In this document: positions 7,747 to 13,925 of the stretch, piece by piece
Layout: each line of letters begins with the position of its first letter
How positions within the stretch are numbered: the first letter of the stretch is position 1
Position numbers and translations under genes: made by a program
Notes under the pieces: generated by a model
What the model was told of the DNA's origin: nothing
What the model saw: only the letters and a program-made list of their open reading frames with translations
The model's database searches: none
Source: Limnospira sp050045915
GTDB taxonomy: Bacteria; Cyanobacteriota; Cyanobacteriia; Cyanobacteriales; Microcoleaceae
DNA: 22,139 nt
NCBI GenBank assembly: GCA_050045915.1
Contig: JBNGCR010000080.1
Span: forward strand, 1 to 22,139
Direction of reading: 5' to 3'

Positions 7747-8762
7747 GATGGTTTCTCCTGTTCCAAACGTTGCACCGATTCGATCAGCGATCGCACGGTT
7801 CGAGTCCCTTCGGAGGGTTCAAAGGAGAGGGGGAATTTGCCCCGCAGCACCATGCGGAACCCAAGGGGACCCAGACTCAGGAGGCCCTCGAGATCTCGGA
7901 AGTAATTTCCGACCACCATCACGCCGAATTTCCGCTCGTCAACCCATCCCCCCTGCTTCACCAAATCGATCATGACTTTGCGGTGGCGGATGGGGCGGCT
8001 GTCTCGGGCTGTCTTGCGATCGAGGATTTCCCGCTTGATCTTGCCGATCTGATCCATCGGGGCGACTTCCATCGGACAGACGGTGTTGCAGTTGTAGCAG
8101 CGGGTGCAGCCCCAAACCCCCCCGATACCTTCGTTGTAAGATTCCAGGCGGGCTTCGGTGCGATCGTCTCGGGAGTCGAGCACCATCCGCTGGGCTTTGG
8201 CGAGGGCGTGGGGGCCGACAAAAGCCGGGTTCACCTCCCGGGCGTTGCATTCGGAGTAACAGGCGCCGCAGAGGATGCAGTTGCCGTTCTGGTTCAGACT
8301 TTCCCGCTCCTCCGGACTCTGGAGAAATTCCCGTTCCGGGATTTTGCGGGCTTCCGTACTGACGTAGGGTTCGACGGCTTCCAAGTTGTTCCAAAAGTCC
8401 GCCATGTCCACCACCAAATCTTTGATCACGGGCATATTGCCCATCGGTGCGACGGTGAAGGTGGGGATGGAGTCGTCGCCGTCGGCGTCGGAATTGGCTG
8501 CGGCGATGCGTTCGAGGCGTTCCCATTCGGAACTGACGTTTTCTTTGCAGGCCAGGGCCGATCGCCCGTTAATTCGCATCGAGCAACTGCCGCAGATGGT
8601 GTTGCGGCAATTTTTGCGAAAAGCCAAGGTGCCGTCCTGCTCCCACTTGATCCGATTCAGACATTCTAAAATGGTCGTTCCCGGATCGACATCCAGGCGG
8701 TAACTTTGAACCCGCGGCTCCGCATTTTTAGCTTGTCGAATAATATTAAACTGAACTTCCAT
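7731..8762 (-). CDS. sdhB: Succinate dehydrogenase/fumarate reductase iron-sulfur subunit
   Basis: A 343-residue electron-transfer subunit of complex II, carrying electrons from the flavoprotein to quinone at the thylakoid or plasma membrane. The N-terminal ferredoxin domain holds the [2Fe-2S] ligands C52, C57, C60 and C72 (CRNTICGSC, then LAC). The C-terminal domain holds C162, C165, C168 and C172 (CILCGACYSEC) and C219, C222, C225 and C229 (CTRCYNCNTVCP). Residue C222 is in the place where E. coli SdhB has Ile209, so the third cluster may be [4Fe-4S] rather than [3Fe-4S]. The start is set at ATG 8762 (MEVQFNIIRQ); the frame stays open for 26 more codons, but these lie in a MITE and look non-coding. 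The last residues (SKIDN) and stop are encoded by an AT-rich repeat. sdhA is not in the window. Confidence 0.93.
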   Translation of the reverse strand: MEVQFNIIRQAKNAEPRVQSYRLDVDPGTTILECLNRIKWEQDGTLAFRKNCRNTICGSCSMRINGRSALACKENVSSEWERLERIAAANSDADGDDSIPTFTVAPMGNMPVIKDLVVDMADFWNNLEAVEPYVSTEARKIPEREFLQSPEERESLNQNGNCILCGACYSECNAREVNPAFVGPHALAKAQRMVLDSRDDRTEARLESYNEGIGGVWGCTRCYNCNTVCPMEVAPMDQIGKIKREILDRKTARDSRPIRHRKVMIDLVKQGGWVDERKFGVMVVGNYFRDLEGLLSLGPLGFRMVLRGKFPLSFEPSEGTRTVRSLIESVQRLEQEKPSKIDN

Positions 8763-8788
8763 ATTCTCAACCCCGAGGTCTTCTTTAC

Positions 8789-8794
8789 AGTATA
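8789..8794 (-). promoter_or_regulatory. Candidate sdhB -10 box TATACT made at the MITE end
   Basis: On the minus strand TATACT spans the boundary between the MITE terminal repeat (TGCTATA) and the flanking DNA, 26 bases before the sdhB start codon. A weak -35 (TTTTCA, 4 of 6 bases of TTGACA) lies about 18 bases further upstream, inside the MITE arm. The leader would be about 20 bases long. Confidence 0.4.
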
Positions 8795-8891
8795 GCAGTG
8801 TGAAGTCATTCTGAAAAAGATCTAGCCCCCAAACCCCCAATTCTGGGGGCTCTTACCCTGTAGTTTTCACGAATCATTTCACATTGCTATA
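8791..8891. mobile_element. 101-bp MITE with about 28-bp terminal inverted repeats
   Basis: The left end begins TATAGCAGTGTGAAGTCATT and the reverse complement of the right end begins TATAGCAATGTGAAATGATT; the match continues to GAAAA with three substitutions and one 1-base gap. The centre carries another hairpin, AGCCCCCA (8823-8830) with TGGGGGCT (8844-8851). There is no coding capacity. TA at both outer ends fits insertion with a TA target duplication, as in several cyanobacterial MITE families mobilised in trans by an IS transposase. It sits directly upstream of sdhB. Confidence 0.75.
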
Positions 8892-8895
8892 GGCA

Positions 8896-8918
8896 AGGCT
8901 GGTCAAAAAAGCCAGCCT
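8896..8918. repeat. Stem-loop AGGCTGG/CCAGCCT
   Basis: A perfect 7-bp stem with a 9-base A-rich loop, extendable by two pairs after one A-C mismatch. It lies 4 bases beyond the MITE, in the gene-free stretch between sdhB and queD. No T-run follows, so it is not a standard terminator. Confidence 0.4.
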
Positions 8919-9072
8919 CGCCACCGCCCTCCAAAACATTAGGATAAGATTAAATTTTGCCCCGATTTTGAGGAGAAAATTTTAACGATTCATTAACAGG
9001 TGGCGGGGGAAGCCCTCAACAATTAAAAATTAACAATCAATCCTATCAAATCCGGTTAAATCTTCAAACATC

Positions 9073-9098
9073 GGGCCACCCTATAAGGTTGCCCCCAC
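9073..9098 (-). repeat. Palindromic dispersed repeat, copy 1
   Basis: The core CCCTATAAGGTTGCCCCCAC is the reverse complement of a sequence at 12089-12115, differing by about one base over 26 (GGGCCACC here, GGGCAACC there). The intact form folds as GGGGCAACC / GGTTGCCCC; in this copy the substitution weakens the hairpin. Confidence 0.6.
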
Positions 9099-9183
9099 GG
9101 GAAGCTGGGGGCGATCGCTCGGGGGTCAAACCAGCGGCTCTGATCTAATTACCTCTCCCAAAAGAGAGAAAATTGAAACCCAA

Positions 9184-9222
9184 ATTATTAATTGTTAATT
9201 GTTAATTATTAATTGTTAATTA
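9184..9222. repeat. AT-rich tandem repeat (AATTGTT/ATTAACA units) at the queD stop
   Basis: Several 7-base units alternating AATTGTT and AATTATT. The queD stop codon (complement of 9220-9222) forms its edge. Same family as 7709-7746 and 21006-21035. Confidence 0.65.
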
Positions 9223-9612
9223 AGATTCGTCTTCGTACTCCACCCAGGAATTCGGGGTTTCCGAAACCATCACTTTCAAGCGGACGCCCTCCGGGACGCG
9301 CTTCTTGGTTTCGTCGTAGATAAACTGGGCGATCATTTCCGCCGTCGTCTCGTACTTCGGCGGCAGGACTTCATTTAAGACACCATGATCGAGTCCACCT
9401 TTTTCGACGTCCCGCTTCGCCCAACGCAGGCTGCGGAAGTCCGCCACCATCACCGGATGGGGACAGTATTCCGAGGTGTGGAGTTGGTTGGATGTGGCTT
9501 CGACCCGCACTTTATAAGTGTGTCCGTGGAGGCGACCGCAGGGGCCGTCGTAATCTCTGATATAGTGGGCGCTATCGAAGGTAAATTCAGTGGTCAGCTT
9601 CCATTTTGGCAT
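9220..9612 (-). CDS. queD: 6-carboxytetrahydropterin synthase (6-pyruvoyl-tetrahydropterin synthase family)
   Basis: A 130-residue cytosolic enzyme that in bacteria usually converts dihydroneopterin triphosphate to 6-carboxy-tetrahydropterin, the second step to queuosine and other 7-deazaguanines. The zinc ligands are H16 (FDSAHY) with H29 and H31 (CGRLHGHTY), and the catalytic Cys is C25. LDHGVLNE with H76 and the pterin-binding Glu near 118 (VSETPNSW) complete the site. Length and motifs are complete. It starts at ATG 9612 and is divergent from cobU with 70 bases between, so the two promoters must share that space. A PTPS role in pterin glycoside synthesis, known for some cyanobacterial homologues, is the alternative. 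Confidence 0.88.
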   Translation of the reverse strand: MPKWKLTTEFTFDSAHYIRDYDGPCGRLHGHTYKVRVEATSNQLHTSEYCPHPVMVADFRSLRWAKRDVEKGGLDHGVLNEVLPPKYETTAEMIAQFIYDETKKRVPEGVRLKVMVSETPNSWVEYEDES

Positions 9613-9682
9613 TGGCAGATCGCCCCCCGGGCGGCTCGAAAATCAGAAAACTCCAAAACCTACACTTTAGCAGAAAAATTTC

Positions 9683-10005
9683 ATGAGTGCGTCAACCCAT
9701 ATTTCCCGGCGATTAATTTTAGTGACGGGCCCGGCGCGGTCGGGCAAAAGCGAGTGGGCGGAAATGTTGGCCCAAAATTCGGGAAAGCGGGTCATTTACG
9801 CGGCGACATCCCGGACGGATGACACCGATCGCGAATGGTGCGATCGCATCCGACTCCACCGATCGCGCCGTCCGCCCGACTGGAAGACGTTGGAGGTGCC
9901 GGTGGACTTGGCGGCGGCCCTCACATCGGCATCGGCGCCGGATACCTGCATTTTAGTGGATTCTCTGGGAACTTGGCTGGCCAACCTGCTGGAGTGGGAC
10001 GAACC
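9683..10005 (+). CDS. cobU: Adenosylcobinamide kinase / adenosylcobinamide-phosphate guanylyltransferase, cut by a gap
   Basis: The first 107 or so residues of CobU, which phosphorylates adenosylcobinamide and then transfers GMP to it in the assembly of the lower ligand of cobalamin. The P-loop is GPARSGKSEWAE (about 16-27), followed by the typical CobU stretches RIRLHRSRRPPDWKTLE and ILVDSLGTWLANLL. The family is about 180 residues long, so some 70-80 C-terminal residues are missing in the run of N at 10006; the sequence after the gap does not supply them in any frame. Start ATG 9683. The truncation is an assembly matter, not evidence of a pseudogene. Confidence 0.9.
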
Positions 10006-10105
10006 NNNNNNNNNNNNNNNNNNNNNNNNNNNNNNNNNNNNNNNNNNNNNNNNNNNNNNNNNNNNNNNNNNNNNNNNNNNNNNNNNNNNNNNNNNNNNNN
10101 NNNNN
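10006..10105. other. Scaffold gap of 100 N
   Basis: Exactly 100 N, the usual placeholder for a gap of unknown length. The rest of cobU, and possibly further genes, are hidden here. The 227 bases after it (10106-10332) hold no gene that I can support, so the leader of the REC-EAL gene is all that is seen. Confidence 0.95.
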
Positions 10106-10332
10106 TGACCGATATCACTGGCTACATCCCAAAAATTATTTATTCTAAACATAGAGTCGAAGATAGCCGCGATCGGGAACCCTCAGTGAGGAACGGTCGC
10201 CACCGTGCCTTTTTAGGTGAATTTGACTCCGCGATCGCAGTCAAAAAAATGTCGCAAAATCTATGTATCAATCCAGAATCTCAGCGTCCGGGTCCGAAAC
10301 CCAATCTTTCCCAACCCAGGAGAAACCGAGCC

Positions 10333-12045
10333 ATGAACAAAATTTTGGTCATCGAGGACAATCGCATTTTATTAAATAGTCTCGTCAAATTGCTCAAATG
10401 CGAATCCTTCGAGGCGATCGGGACGACAAAAGGCCAAACCGGACTCGAACTCGCCCGCACCGAAAAACCCGATTTGATCCTCTGCGATTTGATGATACCG
10501 GACTTGGATGGATATGCGATTTTGGAACAGATAAGAAACGACGAAACGACGGCCGACATCCCTTTTATTTGCCTGACGGCGGAGAGCGATCGCGCCTTGC
10601 TAAGACGGATAATGGAGTTGGGTGCCGACGATTATCTCACCAAACCCTACAGCAAATCTGAATTGCTGGGGGCGATGCAATCTCAATTAAAAAAACGGAC
10701 AAGAAATCGAATTTTAAATATCCCATATATTCACCCAAATTTACCCTCTATTGATGTTAAAATTTTTCACGATAATTTAACAAAAATTGATGCCAAAATT
10801 GGCTTACAAGATAGATTTAATTTGCTGCTATTAAACCATTTTAAACCAGGTCAAAATATCCCGATCGCATTGTTAAGCTTGGAGCGGTTGGAGGAATACA
10901 AAAACAGTTTCGGTGCGGAGTGCAGCCGGTTATTATTCGAGGGGGCGATCGCACGAATAGTTTCCCATTTGGGCGACACCGGAAGCATCATCTGGTCGAA
11001 TGGCGAACAAATCGGAATCCTCTTATCTCCGGTATCGAACCGACAAGAAGCGGCTGAAAAAATTCGAGAAATTCTGGCGATCCTCGCCGAACCATTTTCC
11101 CTGTTGAATTATCACCTGGGAACCGGCGGATGTGCGGGAATGGCGTTCTATCCCGGAGACGATCGCAGTTGGGAACGGATACTGGGAAAAGCAAATATCG
11201 CTCTCCACCACGCCAGACAGCAGCCGAGTCCCCGTCCCGTTATTTATACCGACGATCTTCTCGTCAATACCAAAGATCGCCTCATGTTAGAAAGCGATCT
11301 CCGCCACGCTTTGACGGAAAACGAACTCATCGTTTACTATCAACCTCAACTGGATTTGTCCACGGGAATGGGGATGAGTGCAGAAGCATTAGTCCGCTGG
11401 AAAAATGCCAAGCGGGGCTTGGTTTCTCCCGGAAAATTTCTCCCCCTCGCGGAAGAAACGGGTTTGATTATCGAGTTGGACAACTGGATGATCGAGGAGG
11501 TGTGCCGACAGGCGAAAATTTGGCAAGATCGGGGGTTCAATATCTCCGTTTCGGTCAACTTGTCAGCCTTACAATTTTGCCAACGCAATCTCTGCGATCG
11601 CGTGGCAGAAATCCTGGAGGAAACCGGGCTCAATCCCGAAAATTTAGAATTGGAATTGACCGAAAGTGTCCTGGTGGACGATCCCGAAGGTGCGATCGCG
11701 ACCTTGCAGGAACTCAAAGCCTTGGGAGTCCGCCTTTCTTTGGACGATTTCGGGACGGGTTATTCTTCCTTGAGTTACCTGCAACAGTTCCCCTTCGACA
11801 TCCTTAAAATTGACCGCTGCTTCATTCACAACGTCTCCGAAAATCCGAAAAACGCCGCGATCGTTTGCAGCATCATTCAACTCGCCCACACCCTCGGATT
11901 GAAAGTGGTCGCCGAAGGAGTCGAGAACGAAGCGGACAAGGTATTTCTACAAAATCACCGCTGCGATCGCATTCAGGGATACTGGTTCAGCCGCCCCATA
12001 GAAGCCGACGCTTGGGAACAAATGCTGTATAAAAATTGTGCTTAA
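10333..12045 (+). CDS. Response regulator with degenerate GGDEF and intact EAL domain (c-di-GMP phosphodiesterase)
   Basis: A 570-residue cytosolic signalling protein. The receiver domain (1-120) has the acidic pair E8/D9, phospho-acceptor D52 (LILCDLMIP), T82 and K104 (LTKP). A GGDEF-like domain follows (about 160-300), but its signature is SNGEQ (222-226), so no cyclase activity is expected; such domains often bind GTP as a regulatory site. The EAL domain (about 317-560) has E351-A-L, the N of SVNLS, ELTE, DDFGTG, KIDR, EGVE and QGYW, all needed for c-di-GMP hydrolysis. It is therefore a phosphorylation-controlled phosphodiesterase. ATG 10333 has AGGAG ten bases upstream; an upstream open frame running into the gap is not coding. 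No histidine kinase is adjacent. The cognate pathway is unknown. Confidence 0.9.
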   Translation: MNKILVIEDNRILLNSLVKLLKCESFEAIGTTKGQTGLELARTEKPDLILCDLMIPDLDGYAILEQIRNDETTADIPFICLTAESDRALLRRIMELGADDYLTKPYSKSELLGAMQSQLKKRTRNRILNIPYIHPNLPSIDVKIFHDNLTKIDAKIGLQDRFNLLLLNHFKPGQNIPIALLSLERLEEYKNSFGAECSRLLFEGAIARIVSHLGDTGSIIWSNGEQIGILLSPVSNRQEAAEKIREILAILAEPFSLLNYHLGTGGCAGMAFYPGDDRSWERILGKANIALHHARQQPSPRPVIYTDDLLVNTKDRLMLESDLRHALTENELIVYYQPQLDLSTGMGMSAEALVRWKNAKRGLVSPGKFLPLAEETGLIIELDNWMIEEVCRQAKIWQDRGFNISVSVNLSALQFCQRNLCDRVAEILEETGLNPENLELELTESVLVDDPEGAIATLQELKALGVRLSLDDFGTGYSSLSYLQQFPFDILKIDRCFIHNVSENPKNAAIVCSIIQLAHTLGLKVVAEGVENEADKVFLQNHRCDRIQGYWFSRPIEADAWEQMLYKNCA

Positions 12046-12063
12046 ATAAAGTTGAAACGGACA

Positions 12064-12088
12064 ATTTTGGTGTGAGAAAAACCAAAAT
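12064..12088 (+). repeat. Stem-loop ATTTTGGT/ACCAAAAT after the EAL gene
   Basis: An 8-bp perfect stem with a loop of about 9 bases, starting about 20 bases after the stop at 12045. There is no T-run after it. With the next hairpin it may end transcription or protect the 3' end, which is an inference. Confidence 0.4.
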
Positions 12089-12115
12089 GTGGGGGCAACC
12101 TTATAGGGTTGCCCC
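12089..12115 (+). repeat. Palindromic dispersed repeat, copy 2 (GGGGCAACC hairpin)
   Basis: GGGGCAACC, a 6-base loop TTATAG, then GGTTGCCCC: a perfect 9-bp stem. It is the inverted copy of 9073-9098 and lies between the EAL gene and the MMADHC-like gene. Confidence 0.65.
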
Positions 12116-12138
12116 AATGATACTGGCAGTGATAAGTG

Positions 12139-12660
12139 ATGTCAAAAATTTTATCCATTCCGACCGAAAATTCCGGGACAGAAGGCGATCGCCCGTCCCA
12201 AATCTCGATCCACCCTCCCACCCCTTTTTTGAGGGACAATCTGACGCGAATTTTGCCGGAGTGGAATGCCGACGAAATCCGGGTGGTTGTCCTATTGCAG
12301 CGATCGCGATTTCCTCTCACCGAGATCGCCCCGGAAATAGAAGCAGAAAAAAATCAATTGCGCGATCGCTTTTTAAATTTTTCTTCCAACGTTGCCTCCC
12401 AACTAAACCGACGGGGTTGGATGACCGATATCATCGACCCCAAAACCGGCTATCCGATGCTATCAAAACCCGGCGAATTGCACCACAGCGACGCGGCAAC
12501 CGTCGCCACCTTGTTAAACTTTCCCCTCCAGCGGGGATTGTGTTCCCTCGCCCTCCATCCCGACTGGGGAAGTGCCCTTTATCCGGGGGTTTTCATGTCC
12601 GCGGCACCGAGCGATCGCATCGCCGAGGTCATTTCGGCAGTGCAAAATAAATTAATATAA
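12139..12660 (+). CDS. MMADHC-like protein (methylmalonic aciduria and homocystinuria type D family)
   Basis: A 173-residue protein of the family named after human MMADHC, which hands cobalamin from the processing protein MMACHC to the B12-dependent enzymes. Recognised from ISIHPPTPFLRDNLTRILPEW-like N-terminal blocks, DIIDPKTGYPML (98-109; human DPLTGKPYF) and the C-terminal block GLC-SLALHPDWG (133-144; human GCCKVIRHSLWG). C135 aligns with the human Cys261 that forms the cobalt-sulfur bond. ATG 12139 follows directly on a GTG; either could start. No strong ribosome site is seen. cobU lies on the same strand about 2 kb upstream, across the gap and the REC-EAL gene, and bioD follows after 69 bases. 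Bacterial members lack a tested function, so a role in cobalamin handling is inferred. Confidence 0.8.
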   Translation: MSKILSIPTENSGTEGDRPSQISIHPPTPFLRDNLTRILPEWNADEIRVVVLLQRSRFPLTEIAPEIEAEKNQLRDRFLNFSSNVASQLNRRGWMTDIIDPKTGYPMLSKPGELHHSDAATVATLLNFPLQRGLCSLALHPDWGSALYPGVFMSAAPSDRIAEVISAVQNKLI

Positions 12661-12668
12661 AATGATTT

Positions 12669-12709
12669 GTTGTTGCCCTTGGGCGCATCGGGGGCTAAAG
12701 CCCAACAAC
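12669..12709 (+). repeat. Palindromic repeat GTTGTTG/CAACAAC with inner hairpin, in the bioD leader
   Basis: GTTGTTG (12669-12675) pairs with CAACAAC (12703-12709). Inside, GGGC-TAAA-GCCC forms a small hairpin. GGGGCTAAAGCCC with flanking CAACAAC is a common form of cyanobacterial intergenic repeat. It ends 11 bases before the bioD ribosome site and could shape its leader. Confidence 0.55.
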
Positions 12710-12729
12710 GAGCGAAATTTGAGGAGAAC

Positions 12730-13416
12730 GTGGACAATACACTGCTGATTACCGGAACGGATACGGAAGCTGGAAAAACCGTTTTAACCAGTGCTTTAAT
12801 TGCCTATTGGAAAACCCATCGAGACTCCCGCAATTTGGGCGTCCTGAAGCCGCTACAGTCGGGAATGGGCGATCGCGAACTGTATCGCGACCTGTTTTTT
12901 CCCGAAGAGTCCTTGGAAGCGATCGCACCCCTGCATTTCCAGGCGCCGCTGGCTCCCCCCTTGGCTGCGGAGCGAGAAAATCGTACCGTAGAGTTGGAAA
13001 AAGCTTGGTCCGCCCTCAACCACCTGCGTCAAAGCCGGGATTTCGTGCTGGTGGAAGCCTTGGGGGGGTTGGGTTCTCCCGTCACTCGGGAACTCACCGT
13101 CGCGGATTTAGCCCGGGACTGGCGGTTGCCGACGGTGCTGGTGGTGCCGGTGCGACTGGGTGCGATCGCCCAGTCGGTGGCGAATGTGGCCCTCGCCCGC
13201 CAGTCGGGCGTCAACCTGCGCGGCATCGTCCTCAACTGCGTCGAACCCCGCACCGAAGCGGACATCGACAACTGGACTCCGGCCGATCTGATAACTCCCC
13301 TGACCCAAATCCCGATTTTGGGCGTCCTCCCGTATTTGGACAATCCCAAGGACGTGGAACAATTGGCCCGGGCCGCCGCCGGTTTGGAACTCGAAGCGCT
13401 GCTGCCGCCGGGATAG
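12730..13416 (+). CDS. bioD: Dethiobiotin synthetase
   Basis: A 228-residue cytosolic ATP-dependent ligase that closes the ureido ring of dethiobiotin from diaminopelargonic acid and CO2, the penultimate step to biotin. The N-terminal P-loop is GTDTEAGKT. KPLQSG follows (substrate loop), then EALGGLGSPV, where classic BioD has EGAGG, and a late GIVLNCVEP strand. Length fits the family (about 220-230). The start is set at GTG 12730, preceded by GAGGAG with a short 3-base spacer. A longer frame to TTG 12667 is open but runs through a palindromic repeat and reads as non-coding. It follows the MMADHC-like gene on the same strand. No other bio genes are in the window, which is usual in cyanobacteria with scattered biotin genes. 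Confidence 0.87.
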   Translation: MDNTLLITGTDTEAGKTVLTSALIAYWKTHRDSRNLGVLKPLQSGMGDRELYRDLFFPEESLEAIAPLHFQAPLAPPLAAERENRTVELEKAWSALNHLRQSRDFVLVEALGGLGSPVTRELTVADLARDWRLPTVLVVPVRLGAIAQSVANVALARQSGVNLRGIVLNCVEPRTEADIDNWTPADLITPLTQIPILGVLPYLDNPKDVEQLARAAAGLELEALLPPG

Positions 13417-13444
13417 GACGGGCGAACCTCCCGCCGTGTCTGGG

Positions 13445-13475
13445 TTTGGGAAAAATCCAAAAAAATTTTCCCAAA
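13445..13475. terminator. 10-bp stem-loop after bioD (possible terminator)
   Basis: TTTGGGAAAA (13445-13454) and TTTTCCCAAA (13466-13475) form a perfect 10-bp stem with an 11-base A-rich loop, 28 bases after the bioD stop. No T-run follows, so its role as a terminator is doubtful. It ends only 4 bases before the -35 box of the 5S rRNA promoter and might insulate that unit. Confidence 0.4.
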
Positions 13476-13479
13476 GGGG

Positions 13480-13508
13480 TTGACTTTTCCGAAAGGAGGC
13501 ACTACTAT
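13480..13508 (+). promoter_or_regulatory. Promoter of the 5S rRNA gene
   Basis: TTGACT (13480-13485), a 17-base spacer, then TACTAT (13503-13508): close to the sigma-70 consensus at ideal spacing. Start is expected near 13515, about 60 bases before the mature 5S end. The leader holds CGAGAG/CTCTCG with an inner GCGC-CACG-GCGC hairpin, a possible processing site. Confidence 0.7.
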
Positions 13509-13575
13509 TGTTAATTGTGCGAGAGAGGAAAGCGCCACGGCGCACTCTCGAACCCAGCGAAAGATTTTAAAGCTT

Positions 13576-13694
13576 TCCTGGTGCCTATGGCTCAGTGGAC
13601 CCACACCGATCCATCCCGAACTCGGATGTGAAACGCTGAAACGGCGAAGATACTTGGCGGGTAGCCGCCTGGGAAAATAGCAAGGTGCCAGGAT
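13576..13694 (+). rRNA. rrf: 5S ribosomal RNA, free-standing
   Basis: About 119 bases with the 5S hallmarks: ends TCCTGGTGCCT and AGGTGCCAGGA that pair as helix I (two G-U pairs), the loop-B/C stretch CCATCCCGAACTCGG, TGTGAAAC, and GGCGGGTAGCCGCC-like helices IV/V. It is part of the large ribosomal subunit. No 23S gene lies upstream (bioD does). The gene has its own promoter and a strong terminator, so it is a monocistronic unit outside any rrn operon. Exact ends may differ by a base or two. Confidence 0.92.
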
Positions 13695-13701
13695 AATTAT
13701 A

Positions 13702-13749
13702 AACGAGAGCTTCCTTCCAGTGATAAACGGTGGGAAGCTTTCGTTTTTT
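13702..13749 (+). terminator. Rho-independent terminator of the 5S rRNA gene
   Basis: AACGAGAGCTTCC pairs with GGAAGCTTTCGTT over 13 bp (one G-T), with a loop of about 16 bases, and is followed directly by a run of T (13742-13749). It starts 8 bases after the 5S RNA. Confidence 0.88.
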
Positions 13750-13763
13750 AGACCCCTTGTCAG

Positions 13764-13804
13764 CCCTCACCCCCGACCCCTCTCCCAATCTTGGGCGAGG
13801 GGGG
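13764..13804. repeat. C-rich dispersed repeat (CCTCACCCCCGACCCCTCTC type), copy 1
   Basis: A C-rich tract followed by CCCAATCTTGGG and GAGGGGGG, so it folds on itself. The same kind of element, in opposite orientation, is at 18254-18297. It is a very common intergenic repeat type in cyanobacteria. Confidence 0.6.
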
Positions 13805-13831
13805 AAATATATAAACGGTTGAACTTAAAAA

Positions 13832-13857
13832 ACCACAGAGGCACAGAGGACACGGAG
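13832..13857 (+). repeat. Dispersed repeat ACCACAGAGGCACAGAGRAC, copy 1
   Basis: A 26-base element matched at 18044-18069 with one difference. It lies in the leader of the kinase gene. Its internal CACAGAGG/CACAGAGR units are themselves a short direct repeat. Confidence 0.65.
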
Positions 13858-13925
13858 GATTATTCCGTCAAAATAACCTGATTTTGCCATAGAATAAAAT
13901 CAGATATCAGCAACCATCCCGAATC

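Larger units (their letters stand above)
8892..9219. other. Gene-free stretch between the sdhB MITE and queD
   Basis: No supported gene. It holds the stem-loop at 8896-8918, a distant inverted pair CGCCACC (8919-8925) / GGTGGCG (about 9000-9006), a short AT-rich AATTAAAAATTAACAAT tract (9020-9036), a palindromic dispersed repeat (9073-9098) and the AT-rich repeat ending at queD. It looks like a place where small repeats accumulate. Confidence 0.5.

Noticed and set aside
7770..8669. 299-codon plus-strand ORF
   Set aside because: It is the antisense shadow of sdhB, whose cysteine motifs prove the minus strand.
8763..8840. Extended N-terminus of SdhB (26 more codons)
   Set aside because: This part lies in and beside the MITE and does not resemble SdhB; ATG 8762 gives the normal N-terminus.
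9835..10332. N-terminal extension of the REC-EAL protein into the gap
   Set aside because: The frame runs through N and overlaps cobU in another frame; the AGGAG-supported ATG 10333 gives a standard receiver domain start.
12667..12729. Longer BioD starting at TTG 12667
   Set aside because: The added residues come from a palindromic repeat, and GAGGAG stands just before GTG 12730.
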